Assembly (NCBI GenBank): GCA_036924285.1
Contig: JAYKYS010000007.1
Location: forward strand, 17,484,001 to 17,548,000
Direction of reading: 5' to 3'
Source: Asterella californica
Taxonomy: Eukaryota; Streptophyta; Marchantiopsida; Marchantiales; Aytoniaceae
DNA length: 64,000 nt
Shown here piece after piece: positions 53,515 to 64,000 of this stretch. The notes beneath the pieces were generated by a model. That model searched no databases. It saw only the letters and a list, made by a program, of their open reading frames with translations, and was not told where the DNA came from. The position numbers were made by a program, and so were the translations under genes. Within the stretch, counting starts at the first letter, position 1. Each line of letters opens with the position of its first letter.

Positions 53515-54440
53515 CGATGCATCCTCGAGGGTTGGTGTTACCGGCAACAAAATTGGCTGAGGTCAAACCCTTCATCAAGGAGTTGGGTCTCGACTTCTTT
53601 CTGTGGGATTGGAACCTCGCCGACCAAGTCTTCTAGAGGAGGTTTGGGTAGCATTACCTCCTCGCAACCTTGTACCTGCGAAGGCAGGAGTAGCTCGTGG
53701 AAGACCATCTTTCTGAATAAAGGAGTGGTGGCGCAGGGCCTTTCACATGCCAAAATCTGAGAACCGAGGTTATTGGCTCGAGAAGAAGATCTCACCCATG
53801 ATCTCAGGGAAGTAGCATGTGCCTGGGAGCACATCTTGTCTCTTCTTGGAGGATAGGCAGAGAAGAAACGGATGGAAGGTTGAATCTTATCGGGAGCCGC
53901 AGAAGCGTCTTCTGACGAAGCTATTCCTTCACCTCTTTCCCAAGAGGAAGACGCAGAAGACGAGGTCCCTTGGAGATCAGGACGTGGAGTTCCTGGAAGT
54001 AGTGTGTGCCGGAGAGAATGTCAACTAAGGTGCGTTCTTCCACGCATATGTGCAAGCAGAGCTGGTGTACTTAAGCACCCCAGCAGGAGGACATCTTACT
54101 CTTTTCTTCGGTTACCTGTACGTGACCAAGGGGGACCTAACGGAAGATCAGTTGGCGAGATATGGACCAACGGGGCAGCACGAGACGAAGGAGGAGACCT
54201 CAGGAGAAGACGATCGAGCACCAGCAATGACTCCCCCTCCCACTCTGATGTCGCAGATGAGGTCAGGTACTCATCAGAAGACGCTTCTGGTGAGGGAAGA
54301 CGACTCCAGTGGGTCGGAAGACGCGACACCACCAAGGAAGATGGGTCTTAGGAGTGTGCCTAGGAAGATCACCTCCTTCTCGATCATTCACTCTGGATCG
54401 GAGTCCGACTCACAGGCAGAGCCTTTGAGTACCTGAGCTG
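53515..54440 (+). pseudogene. LTR-borne ORF 1, conserved between two copies, unknown
   Basis: Patches in the left copy: MSMHPRGLVLPATKLAEVK and FIKELGLDFFLWDWNLADQ (about 53,515), LGDQDVEFLE (about 53,972), FFHAYVQAELVYLSTPAGGH and LTLFFGYLYV (about 54,030-54,120), then an acidic Ser-rich tail with VREDDSSGSED and SVPRK. The inverted copy on the minus strand (62,140-61,150) encodes close equivalents, such as MSMHPRGIVLPAAELAEAK and FFHTYIQAELVYLDTPAGGH. Protein-level similarity despite many stops in both implies a once-coding sequence. I do not recognise the family. It lies upstream of the primer site, hence inside the proposed LTR. Confidence 0.5.
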
Positions 54441-54762
54441 CACAAAAGATCGCTTCTGCAACACCAGGGAGTCTTCCGAAGACTCCAGAAGACGAAGGTT
54501 GGATGGATACTCCTACTGCGATGCGAGGAACCGCAATAAAGAGGACCGCTTTTGTCATGGGGAGGGATCTTCCACCTCGAAAGATGAGAAGAATAGCATC
54601 TTCCCATGCGTAGAAACAAAAGACCATAGTGGTGGAAGAGGCATCGTTGCCTCTAGAAGACAAGGAAGACACCTCCGATCGGATTGTGGGAATGAACCTG
54701 TCTTCCGCAAGAAGAAGATTGGAGGAGTTCAGTGACTTCTTCCACTCGGAGATCTGACCAGC

Positions 54763-55587
54763 TATGGAGTTGGTGGAGAAGAGAGCGATGGCTCAGGAGC
54801 AGCCACTACAGCTTGGATTTGGTCTGCGCACCTTGATGCGGTAGGAAGAAGGCCAGAAGAAGATTGAAGCGTTGGAAGGCAACCTCCGCACCACGGAGAA
54901 GCTCGCAGTGAAGTACAAGACGGAACTGCCAAGAAGTTAGCGCAGCTGAGGAAGAGCAACCAAGAGTTGCAGGCGCGTTGACAGCAGCGTGACCAGGAGA
55001 TTCTGCGAGTTCGGGGAAAGATCACCGCCCTTGCAGAGAAGAAGGCGACGTGGAAGACACTGCGAGAAGCCGCAGAAGCGCAGACTGCAGCTGAGAAGAT
55101 GCAGCGGGAAGCAGCAGAAGCTCGTGCGCAGGAGATGCTAGCTCAAACGGTGGAAGCGCTTCACAAGAAGTTTAAGTTCACCGTGCGTAGGAAACTTCTT
55201 ACCTTAGCTAGGGAATGGGATGACGAGTCCAGGGCGATGTTGGTAGAGTGCAAGGAGAGCATGTTCCGATACTTGGATCGGCAGATAGAGGGAGTGAAGA
55301 TACTCTATGGTCTTCTCTCGATTCTGCCACCCGCAATTGCATCTTCTCAAGCCCCAGCATCATCGACCGGATCAGACTTGGAGAAGGAGGAGTTCGACCT
55401 CGCTGTCCACTTGGTAGTGACAGCTTTGGAAGCCGAGAAGACCCCGGAAGAAGCCCCGGAAGACAATGTGTCTTCTGAAAGACAGGAAGAAGAGCTGTCT
55501 TCCCAAGTATTCCGAGTGGAAGAAGCGACTTTCCCGGACCCCTATGAGGTCACCATGGCTCTCAGTGTCGAACTAGTGTCGAACTAG
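54763..55587 (+). pseudogene. LTR-borne ORF 2, coiled-coil protein, unknown
   Basis: In the frame open from 55,099 to 55,587, and in patches upstream from MELVEKRAMAQEQPLQLGFG (54,763), the sequence is rich in Ala, Glu, Lys and Gln with heptad-like Leu spacing: KKIEALEGNLRTTEKLAVKY, LREAAEAQTAAEKMQREAAE. It continues to LLTLAREWDDESRAMLVECK and an acidic tail. A long coiled coil is likely. Stops occur at about 54,841 and 54,977. It follows ORF 1 in the same direction, possibly as one ancestral protein. No known domain recognised. Confidence 0.45.
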
Positions 55588-55589
55588 TG

Positions 55590-57331
55590 TCGACGAATGT
55601 TGAGGAGGAAGCCACCTCAGTGACACCTGAGGTATTCGCAGGGCTTCCCAGCTTATCAGAAGCCGAGTTAGGAGTTCATGTAGGAGCAGATCAAATGGAG
55701 ATTGCATCTGAGCAATTAGAGTAGGCAGCAAAGCGCAGAAGACAAGTTGACTTGTCCAAACTTAGTAGGAACCGAACATGTTATCTTAGGAGGTGGCAGT
55801 TTTAGTGTAATATTAGATAGGTGATCATATGACAGAGTAGGCAACGCAGGAGTAGTAAGATGGATGGCTAATTAGGAAGGAGAACCGCTTGCATGTGGGG
55901 TGGCAGCCTTCTGACAGCGCCCATCTCTCCCTTGTTGTAGTTGAGGACTGGAGAGGATTCCCTCTGCGTCTCAATGCAGATGCATAAGTAGGAAGACAGA
56001 GTAGGATTTTGGACACATATGAGAGGCGCACTAAGCACATTAGTCACATTTGTGTACACACTATTGTGCGCACAGACACTACACCCGATGTTAGAGACAT
56101 ACGAATAGATTGAGATTACACGGGAGGAGTCTGCATGCTCGTTGCCCATAGTGGTTCGAAGATGTAGATGGAGGTAGTGGGCAGTTTAAGAGCAAGGAAC
56201 GGCATCCTCGTGTAGTCCTGCTGGCTAAACTGGTGTGTCAAGGAGTAGGAGCAGAAAGTAGAGAGAGTGAGCTTCCTAACACCAATGTGCCTTCTTCTCG
56301 GGGAATGGATTGCTGATTTGAGTGTAGAAGCTTTGTCTGTGTCTTCTGGGTGGTGGATTTTCTTGAATTCACTCCCGATTGTGCATGAGAAGCATTCTTC
56401 TTGAGTGGCGGTGATTGTTAGCAGTTGTGCAGATTCGCAGCTTGGCTCATCCAGTGGAGCACTTCGGATCCACGTACGGTCGGTCTTATGGATAAGAGAT
56501 CTCAGAAGACAGAGTACTCGGAGCAGCGAGAGAAGAAGAAAGAAGCCTTCTTCTCACAGCAGAAGACAACATCCTCAAGTAGAAGACTGTGTAACTGTAC
56601 GCACGTTTGTTGTCTTCCTCCTCAAACTATTACAAGCAGGGATGGCTTGTTAGTCAGGATCCAGACTAGAAGCCTGTCGGAGTCTTAATTTCTCATTTCC
56701 ATCTTGTTTCTCTCTCATTTGGATTTTCTGTTTTTCCCCATCTTCCTTCTCTTCTTACCTTCTTCTAGTGAGCTTCCGAGACTTCTATTGAGCTTCCGTG
56801 AAGGTGAATGTTGTTGTAATGCTACATGAAGATCATTTCTGTAGGCAGAAGCCTAGGAGGACTACAGGGGGCATACACCCTGTGATTAATCTAACCCGTT
56901 GGAATGTGAGAGAGCAAGGTATAACAGCCGTTGCTAGTCGACTTTTACGAAGCAAGAGCAGTCTTCTGGAGGTGTGAGAAGCCGAGTTGAACCCCCAGAA
57001 GCCGAGAATTGCTTCGTGAAGACGGTACTGAGAAGACCGAAAGAAGTGACCTAGAAACAAGAAGCGTCTTCTCGAGCTTCTTTGTAGATAGTTGTGTGAT
57101 ATTTTAGTTAGTAGTTGTTTGTTTAGGTCAAGGGCACCTTTTGAAGGGTCAGGAAGCCGTGTGGTTTTGTGAGAAGACGAGATTTCTAGACAAAACCTGT
57201 GTGTTTGTGTGTTTGAACAGATCTTAGAACTTAGAACAGTGTTACTTGTGCAAATCCTCTGTGGGAACGATATCTTGTATACTAAATGAGCAAAAGGAGT
57301 AATCCTGCGACACTTCATATAGTGAGCATCA
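55590..57331 (+). other. 3' non-coding part of the proposed gypsy B LTR
   Basis: No coding frame is recognised. It ends with TCCTCTGTGGGAACGATATC at about 57,255 and TTCATATAGTGAGCATCA at 57,314-57,331. GAAGAC hexamers remain frequent to about 57,180. Confidence 0.45.
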
Positions 57332-57335
57332 TTTT

Positions 57336-57353
57336 TGGTGCCGCTGTCGAGGA
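57336..57353 (+). promoter_or_regulatory. gypsy B primer binding site (tRNA-Asp type)
   Basis: TGGTGCCGCTGTCGAGGA matches 14 of 18 positions of TGGCGCCGTTGCCGGGGA, the site complementary to the 3' end of plant tRNA-Asp used by Athila/Tat-type gypsy elements. The four differences are all transitions. It marks the LTR/internal junction. Confidence 0.75.
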
Positions 57354-57447
57354 TTTCATCTTAGTAACGTATGTTCTAAGCTTCTTGGATCTGTGTGTCA
57401 GTAATTAGTTTCATTCCGAACTAACTTCGATTGTAGTTGAATGTGTT

Positions 57448-60420
57448 GTGGGACTCTATCTTGCTAGAAGACAGGAACCGCAACCAGAAGCTGATGAGAT
57501 ACATCAGGGAGAACTAGAAGAAGCCGCTTCCTTGCTTCCAAGAGCTTCTTGGAAGACTCGATCTTGGAAGACTGCAGTGAGTACAACAGGAAGCAGGAGA
57601 AGAAGACGTTCCGAACTTGTGATCGGTTGTTCAGACATCCAGTCTGCCAGATCTAGTATTAGAAGAAGAGAGGCATCTCTTCTCAACACTCTGGTGGATG
57701 CCTCTGACCAGAGAAAGAAGCAGAAGACACTCGGGTAAAGACCCCGAGTGTGCACATTCATCCCAGCGAACCGTTTCTAGAGAGCAGCGGGTATCCTTGA
57801 GACACCAAAGGAAAGAAGAAGAGCTCAGGAAGATCCGATCAGTAGAGTTGGAAGAGCCTTCCATCTCAAGCATAATCTTTGGAGAAGACAGAAGCCAACC
57901 GGGTGACCACGTGTATAAAGTAGATTTTGGTACTGGTTACTCGGAAGACGTCTTCCCAAGTGTGGAAGAGGATTCTCAAGGTGAAAAAAGACTAGAGGAG
58001 ATCATTCCAGACGTCTGAGAAGACGACAACGACAGTAGCTCTGACTCAGAAGACGACACTCGTGATTCAGACAGACCTGGACTTCGAGAAGACCATCTCC
58101 ACCACCTGGGCCTGAGAGAGGAAGAAATTGGCAGTCGCATCAGCCGGCAGTCGACATGGCTTTTCACACTCCGGCAGAAGTATCATCCGTATGACGATGA
58201 TGGTGACGTTGACGACTTCATCACGATGTTCGAGACCATCTCTCGATCCAACAAGGAAGACTCTGATGTCGACAGACTCCGTGTATTTCCTAGTTTGATC
58301 GTAGGGAAGGGAAGAAAATGGATGAGTAAAATATTGGATGATGGGTTAGTAATGGCCGCTTGGGCTACTCTGAAGGCAGCTTTTTTGAAGTGGTTCAGAG
58401 GAGTGGGCTATGATCGGATGACTCTCATAGAATTTCAGAGGTTCGAACGGAAGAAGAAAGAGACACTGCGGGATTACACCGAGAGGTTTGAAGACCTCCT
58501 AGATCACATCCCTCAGAACCAAGGAAGACCCGGTTATTGCGTCCAGCAAGCCGTGGACTGGTACTTGGGAGGATTGTCTCCAGATAGTTGTATTGCAGAA
58601 AAGGAGGAGGTGATGATTTAGTAGAAGTACAAAAGCATGCCGGGCAGTATGAAACTTCGAACATCACTCGAAATATGACGAAAGACAGAGAGAAGACCTC
58701 AAAGAAGTCCAAGAAGTCCAAGAAGTCTTCTAGGAAGTCCAAATCTACCGAAACTGATAACAGTGATTCGGAAATATCCTCTCCTTCTGAAGAGTCTATT
58801 GTCGAAAGTTCAGAATCTGAATCTGAACAAGAGAAGAAGACACAGAAGAAGAAGAAGGAGAAGACACGATCAAGGGAAGAAGTTGTGCAGAAGATGTCTC
58901 AGACTCAGATCATTCGGTCTGCACCTGATCTCCGGATCGATGAAGTTCTGAAGCAGTTTGCCGACCTGAAGGTTCATCTTCTGAACCAGAAGGACAAGCG
59001 GAAGCAACCTACGGCTTCTCAGCCAAACATTTGGTGCAACCTTTGCAACTCTTCCGGGCACACCAGAGATCAGTGTACACAGGACCAAGCTGTCAATTGG
59101 GCAGGCTGGGAAGAAGATGATGAGGGATATCTAACGATCCTAGTGGGGTATCTTGCTATAGGATCGAGACGATACAACCGTTCACTTCTACGCCTCCTGC
59201 CCAATATAATCGTTATACACCTAGAGACAGAGCTAGTAATGTACAGACTAGGACGCCTTGACAACCTTCTTCATCACAACGACCTCTAAACCCTCTTCCT
59301 GGAGCATGCAACAATTGTGGAGAGACAGGACACTGGCGGTCCACATGTCCTCATCCGAGAAGACAGATTGGGCAAGTGCCCTTGTGTGGAAACTGTAAGG
59401 AAGCAGGACATTACACGGGAAATTGTCCTCAGATCTTACGTCCACGACAAATGGTTAGATTTGCAGAGACCATGCCTCCTGCAGAAGCCGCATCAGCTTC
59501 TAAACTAGAGCTAGTAGTGGTACAACACATCACGGTAGAAGAAGAAGATCCTGGGGATTGTACGGATTGTCTCCATATCGAGAAAGACGAACCAGACCCC
59601 GGGAAGCGTGAAGGAAAGGAACCTCAGCTGCAGAAGACGACTGCAGCTCAGAAGACGAAGTCACTTGAGGCAGCTTCCTCTTTCACTTTGGCGGATGGTA
59701 CTGTTTGGAGCCCTTGTCCGGATTCAAACAGTTGGTCCCAAGAAGAAGTCCTAGATGAAGCGGTGTTCAAGGTAAGTACCAGAAGCAAAAGGAAGTCAGA
59801 ATCCCGTCAGAAGGAGATCAAGAAGAAGCAGCAGCGTAAAGAGAGGTCACCTTCCTCCTGAACGGCCTTCTTCTCCTGCTTACGACCGAGAAGATCCGAA
59901 GTACTTTGCTCTTGACATTAGGCAAGAAGTTGAAACGATCATGCAAGAAGAGCTGGAGAAGCGACGGAAGATAGTACAGCAGCTTCCTCCATCGACTAGG
60001 GCAGCCCTTGTCTCACGGGAACAGCTTCCAGCCGAGGAAAGACATCATTCTGGTCTTCCATCCAATGAAGCAGCTACACACTTTTGGTGCCAGTTGTGCC
60101 ACTTCCTTCACAAACAGCACATGTTCAAAGACCTGCGGAGAACCATGGACAGCAGAACCAGATTGAAGACCTGATTCGGCAGGTGCGAGAAATGAAGGTG
60201 GAGCTAGCTGGATTGCAAAGAGAGCAGCCACCGGCGTCTGCTGCTGCACGTCCAGGAGGTACTCTGTTCGTAAATGTATCTAGTGTGACAGTCTTGATCA
60301 TTTTCGAGGAGACAGTCAAGAGCTTACAGGTGCTTTGCGAGATGATGAGGTTCGCTACCAGAACGGTAGGCTGCACTTTTCTTCGACTGGAGAGCCGTTG
60401 AACACGCAGTTTGGGCAAGA
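57448..60420 (+). pseudogene. gypsy B gag with three intact and one broken zinc knuckle
   Basis: After the primer site, acidic and Arg-rich patches lead to a Retrotrans_gag domain at about 58,170-58,620 (YDDDGDVDDFITMFETIS, GKGRKWMSKIL, AAFLKWFRG, RDYTERFEDLLDHIPQ). A Lys/Ser/Glu linker with KKSKKSKKS follows in another phase. Zinc knuckles: C-NL-C-NSSG-H-TRDQ-C (59,035-59,076), C-NN-C-GETG-H-WRST-C (59,307-59,348), C-GN-C-KEAG-H-YTGN-C (59,385-59,426) and a decayed fourth near 60,270-60,312, with a stop inside it and Ser for the last Cys. Stops (for example 58,016) and phase shifts make it nonfunctional. Confidence 0.85.
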
Positions 60421-61142
60421 GGCATGAGAAGTCTACCTCAGATTGCCGCGGTTGCAACTGTAAATGCGTTGATGACACCATCGATAAATTTTGATGTATA
60501 TGTCAGACACATTCAAGTTTCTTCTAGTCTTACGTTGCTAGATAGGACTGCTGAGAAGAGTATTGCTCCAGTTCCTTCTGAAATATTGAAGAGAGGAGTT
60601 GAGACTATTCGTAGGGTCATAGGGTGGGATGATCTTATTGACGCTGCGTCTATCAAAGTATTCTTGGACGTGGATAGACACGTTCACTGATAGGATGCTT
60701 CTTTGGAGGAGAAGAGACGGTGAGAAGCTCTGAACTTGATATTGGAGTTCCAGAGGAGACTGGAGATAGACGGAGAGTCACAAGGAGGCGAGCAGCCCCT
60801 CCAGAGGACGTCGCGTCTACTTCTGTAGCTCCTCCACCTGCACCAAGTCCAATGGAGGACGTGTAGAGATCCCAGCAGGAGCTAATGATTGCTGATAGAC
60901 AGTTTACTGCTTAAGAGAAAGGAAGGGACCGGCTTACAACTGATCTCAAGAGCATCTTGGAGTAGAGAATACTTGACGCGCGAATTGAGTTTTCTCTTCG
61001 GGAGGTTCTTGAATTGCGAAGAGGGAGTTTCATGAACTGATCATCGACATCATCAAGCGAAAGAGACATGTGATCTTCGAGCAAGAAGAAAGTCAGATGA
61101 TAGATGTAGTATGAGCTTCTCTGAATGATGTAGAGTTCAGAA
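60421..61142 (+). pseudogene. gypsy B gag-protease linker
   Basis: The plus-strand frame continues after the fourth knuckle with GRLHFSSTGEPLNTQFGQ (about 60,380), DIGVPEETGDRRRVTRRRAA, a Pro-rich stretch (APPPAPSPMEDV), and EFSLREVLELRRG then HELIIDIIKRKRH at about 61,030-61,070, interrupted by TAG/TAA/TGA stops. It breaks off at about 61,143, where the inverted LTR copy begins. Confidence 0.6.
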
Positions 61143-63479
61143 AGGTGCATTTTCTCGGCTTCTGGAGTCTTCGGAAGACTCCTTGTAGTCGCAGAAGCTG
61201 TCTTCTGCGCGATCTTGGTGCTCAGCATCTCCTCATGTGAATCTGACTCGGATCCAGAGTGGATAGTCAAGAAAGATGCGCTCTTTCTAGGCACACTCCT
61301 AGGTCTCATCTTCCTCAACGGCAACTCATCTTCTATGTCACTGGAGTCGTCTTCTCTCACCAAAATCATCTTCTGGTGAGTGCCCGGTCCTACTTAAGGC
61401 ACTGAAATGAGAGGAGAAGACATGGCCACTGCCTGGTCTTCTTCCTCCGAGATCTCTTCCTTCACCTCGCGCTGTCCTGCTAGCCCATACTTAGCCAACT
61501 AGTCTTCTGTCAAATCCTCCTTGGACACGTACAAATAACAGAAGAACGGGGTGAGGTGCCCTCCTGCTGGGGTGTCCAAGTACACTAGCTCGGCCTGGAT
61601 GTAAGTGTGGAAGAAGGCGTCCCAATTGATGACTTGTCTTTTCCAGATAGCCTCCAAGAACTCCACGTCCTGATCTCCAAGGTATCGCACCTTATGTGCC
61701 TTTCCTTCGGAGAGAAGGTGAAGATAACAGCTTCGCTAGAGGACGCTTTCTCGACTCCCGGTAAGCTTCTACCTTCCATCCATTCCTCCCATGTCTGTTT
61801 TCCAAGAAGAGGCATGTCTTGCTTCTAGGTACATGTCACTTCCCAAAGATCATCTTCTCCAACTCATACCTTCGGTTCTGTGCTTCTGGTCTATGGAAAG
61901 TCCTGCACCACCACTCCACTGTCTAGGAAGATGGTCTTCCGTGAGCGATCCCTACCTTCACATATACAAGATTGCCCGAAGGTAGTGCTGCTCAAACCTC
62001 CTCCAGAATACCCTGGTCCGCGAGATTGCAGTTCCATAGAAAGAAGTCGAGGCCCCACTCCTTAAGGAAAGGTTTGGCCTCCGCCAACTCTGCTGCTGGT
62101 AACACTATCCCTCGAGGATGCATCGACATATTTCGGGCTTCTGTTACACTAAGCCACACGTATTTGCTATGAGCGGAAGGCTCAGTCCTTCTCAGGTCCT
62201 CACAGTCTAACTTCCACTCTCAGAAGACGAACCTAGTCTTCCAGAAGACAGCTATTCTGTCTTCTGAGATTCTAACAGTGCTTCCTAAGTACCTCTCGTC
62301 TTCTGGGCTATATCTAAGCAATCCTAACTAAGCAAGGCATCGCATGGATTCCTAAGAAGACAATCCACCTTGCAATTCATCCTACTTCCTAACAGAAGAT
62401 AACAAGATACGTGAGAAGTAGAGCATATAGAAGGTTCAGAAGATGGTTGAGGACTCCTGCGGTGACAGTGATCTCCAAGAAAATTGATAGTCAAGTTATC
62501 GAATTTAGGAATGAGAAGCAGGGAAGCTCAATTCCAACTTGGAAAGAAGTGAGAAGATGACTGTCGAAAATTGGACAGTGCTTTCGTGTCCAATTTTTGC
62601 AGAAGAAAGTTGAAGTTAGGAAAATTGATCGATGGGTTGCCTGCAAACGAGCGAGGAAGCGCGGGGGACATCAAATCAGAGACGAGAAGCGGTGGAGAAG
62701 GAAAAAAGAACATGAGAAGAACCTCAGTACCGCTTCTGGCTGCTTCTTCAGTCTTCTGTGCGCTTCTGATCGTCAATTCCATCTTCAATATGACACCACG
62801 ATCTTGCTTCTGTTGTTTAATCTCGAGCTGCGTCCCTCTGCTGCTGCAATCGATCTTGCAACTGCACTGAAGCTTCTCTCCCGATTCCTAATCGATCCTT
62901 GATTTCTGCCCTTCAAAATTCTTAAGGATTCCTTACTCTCTCAGCTCGAATGTGCTTCCTGGCTGACAAAAACGGCCTCGTTCTCTCTCTTGCTCCAGTT
63001 CGATCCTTCTTGCTTCCAAGTCCTACTTCGATATCCAAGGTGCAACCGATCTCTAATGCGCAGTCAATCTCCAATGCGGGAAGCAGCAAGTGATTCGGTG
63101 CTAACGCACCCTCAACCCCGTGTCTTCCTTGCACGATTTAGGTAATGCCTTGGGTTACCCAGACCTACCACTATGGTGACTATCTGGTTGGTACACGTAC
63201 TCCTTCCTGATGTGGCGCGTGGTTGGTATCCCTAAAGTCGCAGTCACCATCTTCCCGAAAGATGTCCGTCTTCCAGCTTTCGTCTTCTGTCTTCTGGAAG
63301 ACGCGGTTCAGAAGACGTCTTCTCGGACAACGTCCGTCTTCTCCTTACAAAAGTCCTTAAGATCATCTTCTCTCTAAGCAAGGTGCAATCTTAAGTAACA
63401 AGGTTACTTCAATTACATAGACACGTTATTAATTTTAAAAATCTTGAAAAATCTCCAATCCTGCAAATTGTGCGCATCA
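61143..63479 (-). repeat. inverted, truncated copy of the gypsy B LTR
   Basis: Reading from 63,479 leftward, the sequence follows 51,510 onward: TGATGCGCACAATTTGCAGG, AATTAATAACG, GTTACTTAAGATT, then ORF 1. It stops at the equivalent of about 54,497 (SLPKTPE in both copies). About 665 bp present on the left (about 52,545-53,208) are absent here. It lies between gag and protease of plus-strand gypsy DNA. No clear flanking duplication was found. Confidence 0.8.
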
Positions 63480-64000
63480 CAAGCGACTATAGTAGTTTTC
63501 CGAGTCTCACTATTTTCAGCCATGGAATGAGAGCTTTGGGAGTCGGATTGACTCCAGTATTCCAGTTGACGGTCATGCTCAATGAGAGTGAGGATGTAGT
63601 TACCTCTAGTGCTGAGGTGGTTCAGTGAGAGACGGTAGATGTGTCCATGGAGTCGAGGATCAAGACAGCTACCAGTGGTACTTGGCAAGCGGCGGATGCT
63701 AGGTCAGATGAGTTATCGGCTAGGCCGGCGATTGACCGTGCTGGTTTGACACCAAGTGTGGTGTTGTTGGACAAAAGAAGTGGTATCTTCTGTTTGATGG
63801 CACCTTTAGGGAAGGTGTATCGACCATAGAAAGTCTTGTTAGACTCTAGAGCCGAACCGTTGATGTTGGAGAAAACGGCGTGCATTGGTTGGGTTCGAGG
63901 AAGTCCGAGGTGGAGAGATTTCCATTCCAGCTACAGACATCTCTAGGGGGATCAGGAGATACAACTCTACACATGACACGCAAGATGTTGACGATGAGAA
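63480..64000 (+). pseudogene. gypsy aspartic protease region (partial, window edge)
   Basis: The plus-strand frame from about 63,560 reads VMLNESEDVVTSSAEVVQ, and after a TAG at about 63,828 KVLLDSRAEPLMLEK, a Ty3/gypsy retropepsin site in which the Gly of D-S-G is Arg (GGA to AGA at 63,848). Later phases give FHSSYRHL and similar, so a frameshift follows. It may be the continuation of gypsy B after the inverted LTR insertion, or part of another element; orientation and position favour the first. Confidence 0.6.

Larger units (their letters stand above)
51510..57331 (+). repeat. candidate gypsy B 5' LTR, exceptionally long (about 5.8 kb)
   Basis: The left boundary TGGTGTCCACAATTTACAGG is where homology with the inverted copy at 63,479 begins (TGATGCGCACAATTTGCAGG) and where gypsy A coding stops. 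The right boundary is set by a tRNA-Asp-type primer site at 57,336, preceded by CTGTGGGAACGATA.. about 75 bp upstream, a layout seen at the LTR ends of plant Athila/Tat-like gypsy elements. The span contains two protein-like ORF regions and dense GAAGAC/GTCTTC. The matching 3' LTR is outside the window, so the length is an inference; an internal insertion is the main alternative. Confidence 0.5.

Noticed and set aside
1..64000. CRISPR arrays, operons, bacterial promoters, rRNA genes
   Set aside because: No regularly spaced repeat arrays, no rRNA-like sequence, and the gene structure is eukaryotic.

Overview
The window looks like nuclear DNA of a land plant or close streptophyte relative with a large, repeat-rich genome. 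The evidence is a gene with GT-AG introns of 3.3 to 8.2 kb, a plant-type PRP38B protein, Ty1/copia and Ty3/gypsy elements with plant-style primer binding sites, and hAT-like and PIF/Harbinger-like MITEs. I cannot name the species. Only one host gene is identified with confidence. Most other open frames are shadows or retroelement debris.

Layout. 1-10.4 kb holds no recognised gene: a LINE-like 3' tail (1-400), an hAT-type MITE with a perfect 8-bp duplication (1442-1646), a 209-bp tandem duplication (6687-7088) and an AT-rich block (about 7.9-10.4 kb). 11,091-27,636 (+) is a complete pre-mRNA splicing factor PRP38B gene of four coding exons (460 aa in total), all joined in phase 0. Its three introns are packed with local repeat families, here called A (hairpin-containing), B (LINE-like, with an exon-like module ending in a splice donor) and C, plus a perfect 46-bp palindrome. 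27.6-44 kb is gene-poor: more family A pieces, an AT-rich block (about 29-34 kb) with a tRNA-like/SINE candidate, a LINE C-terminal remnant (34.1-34.7 kb), a (GA)20 tract, a Tourist-like MITE (38,342-38,576) and a few unassigned short exon candidates.

44.5-64 kb is a nest of LTR retrotransposons. Gypsy A (minus strand) is split by a complete but dead copia element (45,248-50,590; 231/227-bp LTRs, ACTCC target duplication). Gypsy A is then cut at about 51,510 by gypsy B (plus strand). Gypsy B appears to have an exceptionally long LTR (51,510 to about 57,331) carrying protein-like ORFs, then a tRNA-Asp-type primer site, a gag with three to four zinc knuckles, and a protease piece at the window edge. 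An inverted, truncated copy of the gypsy B LTR (61,143-63,479) sits between gag and protease. Gypsy B and its LTR are saturated with the hexamer GAAGAC/GTCTTC.

The stops I could interpret in the retroelements can nearly all be explained by C-to-T or G-to-A changes, as expected for old methylated, silenced copies. The best candidates for something undescribed are the ORF-bearing, GAAGAC-rich LTR family and the hairpin repeat family inside the PRP38B introns.
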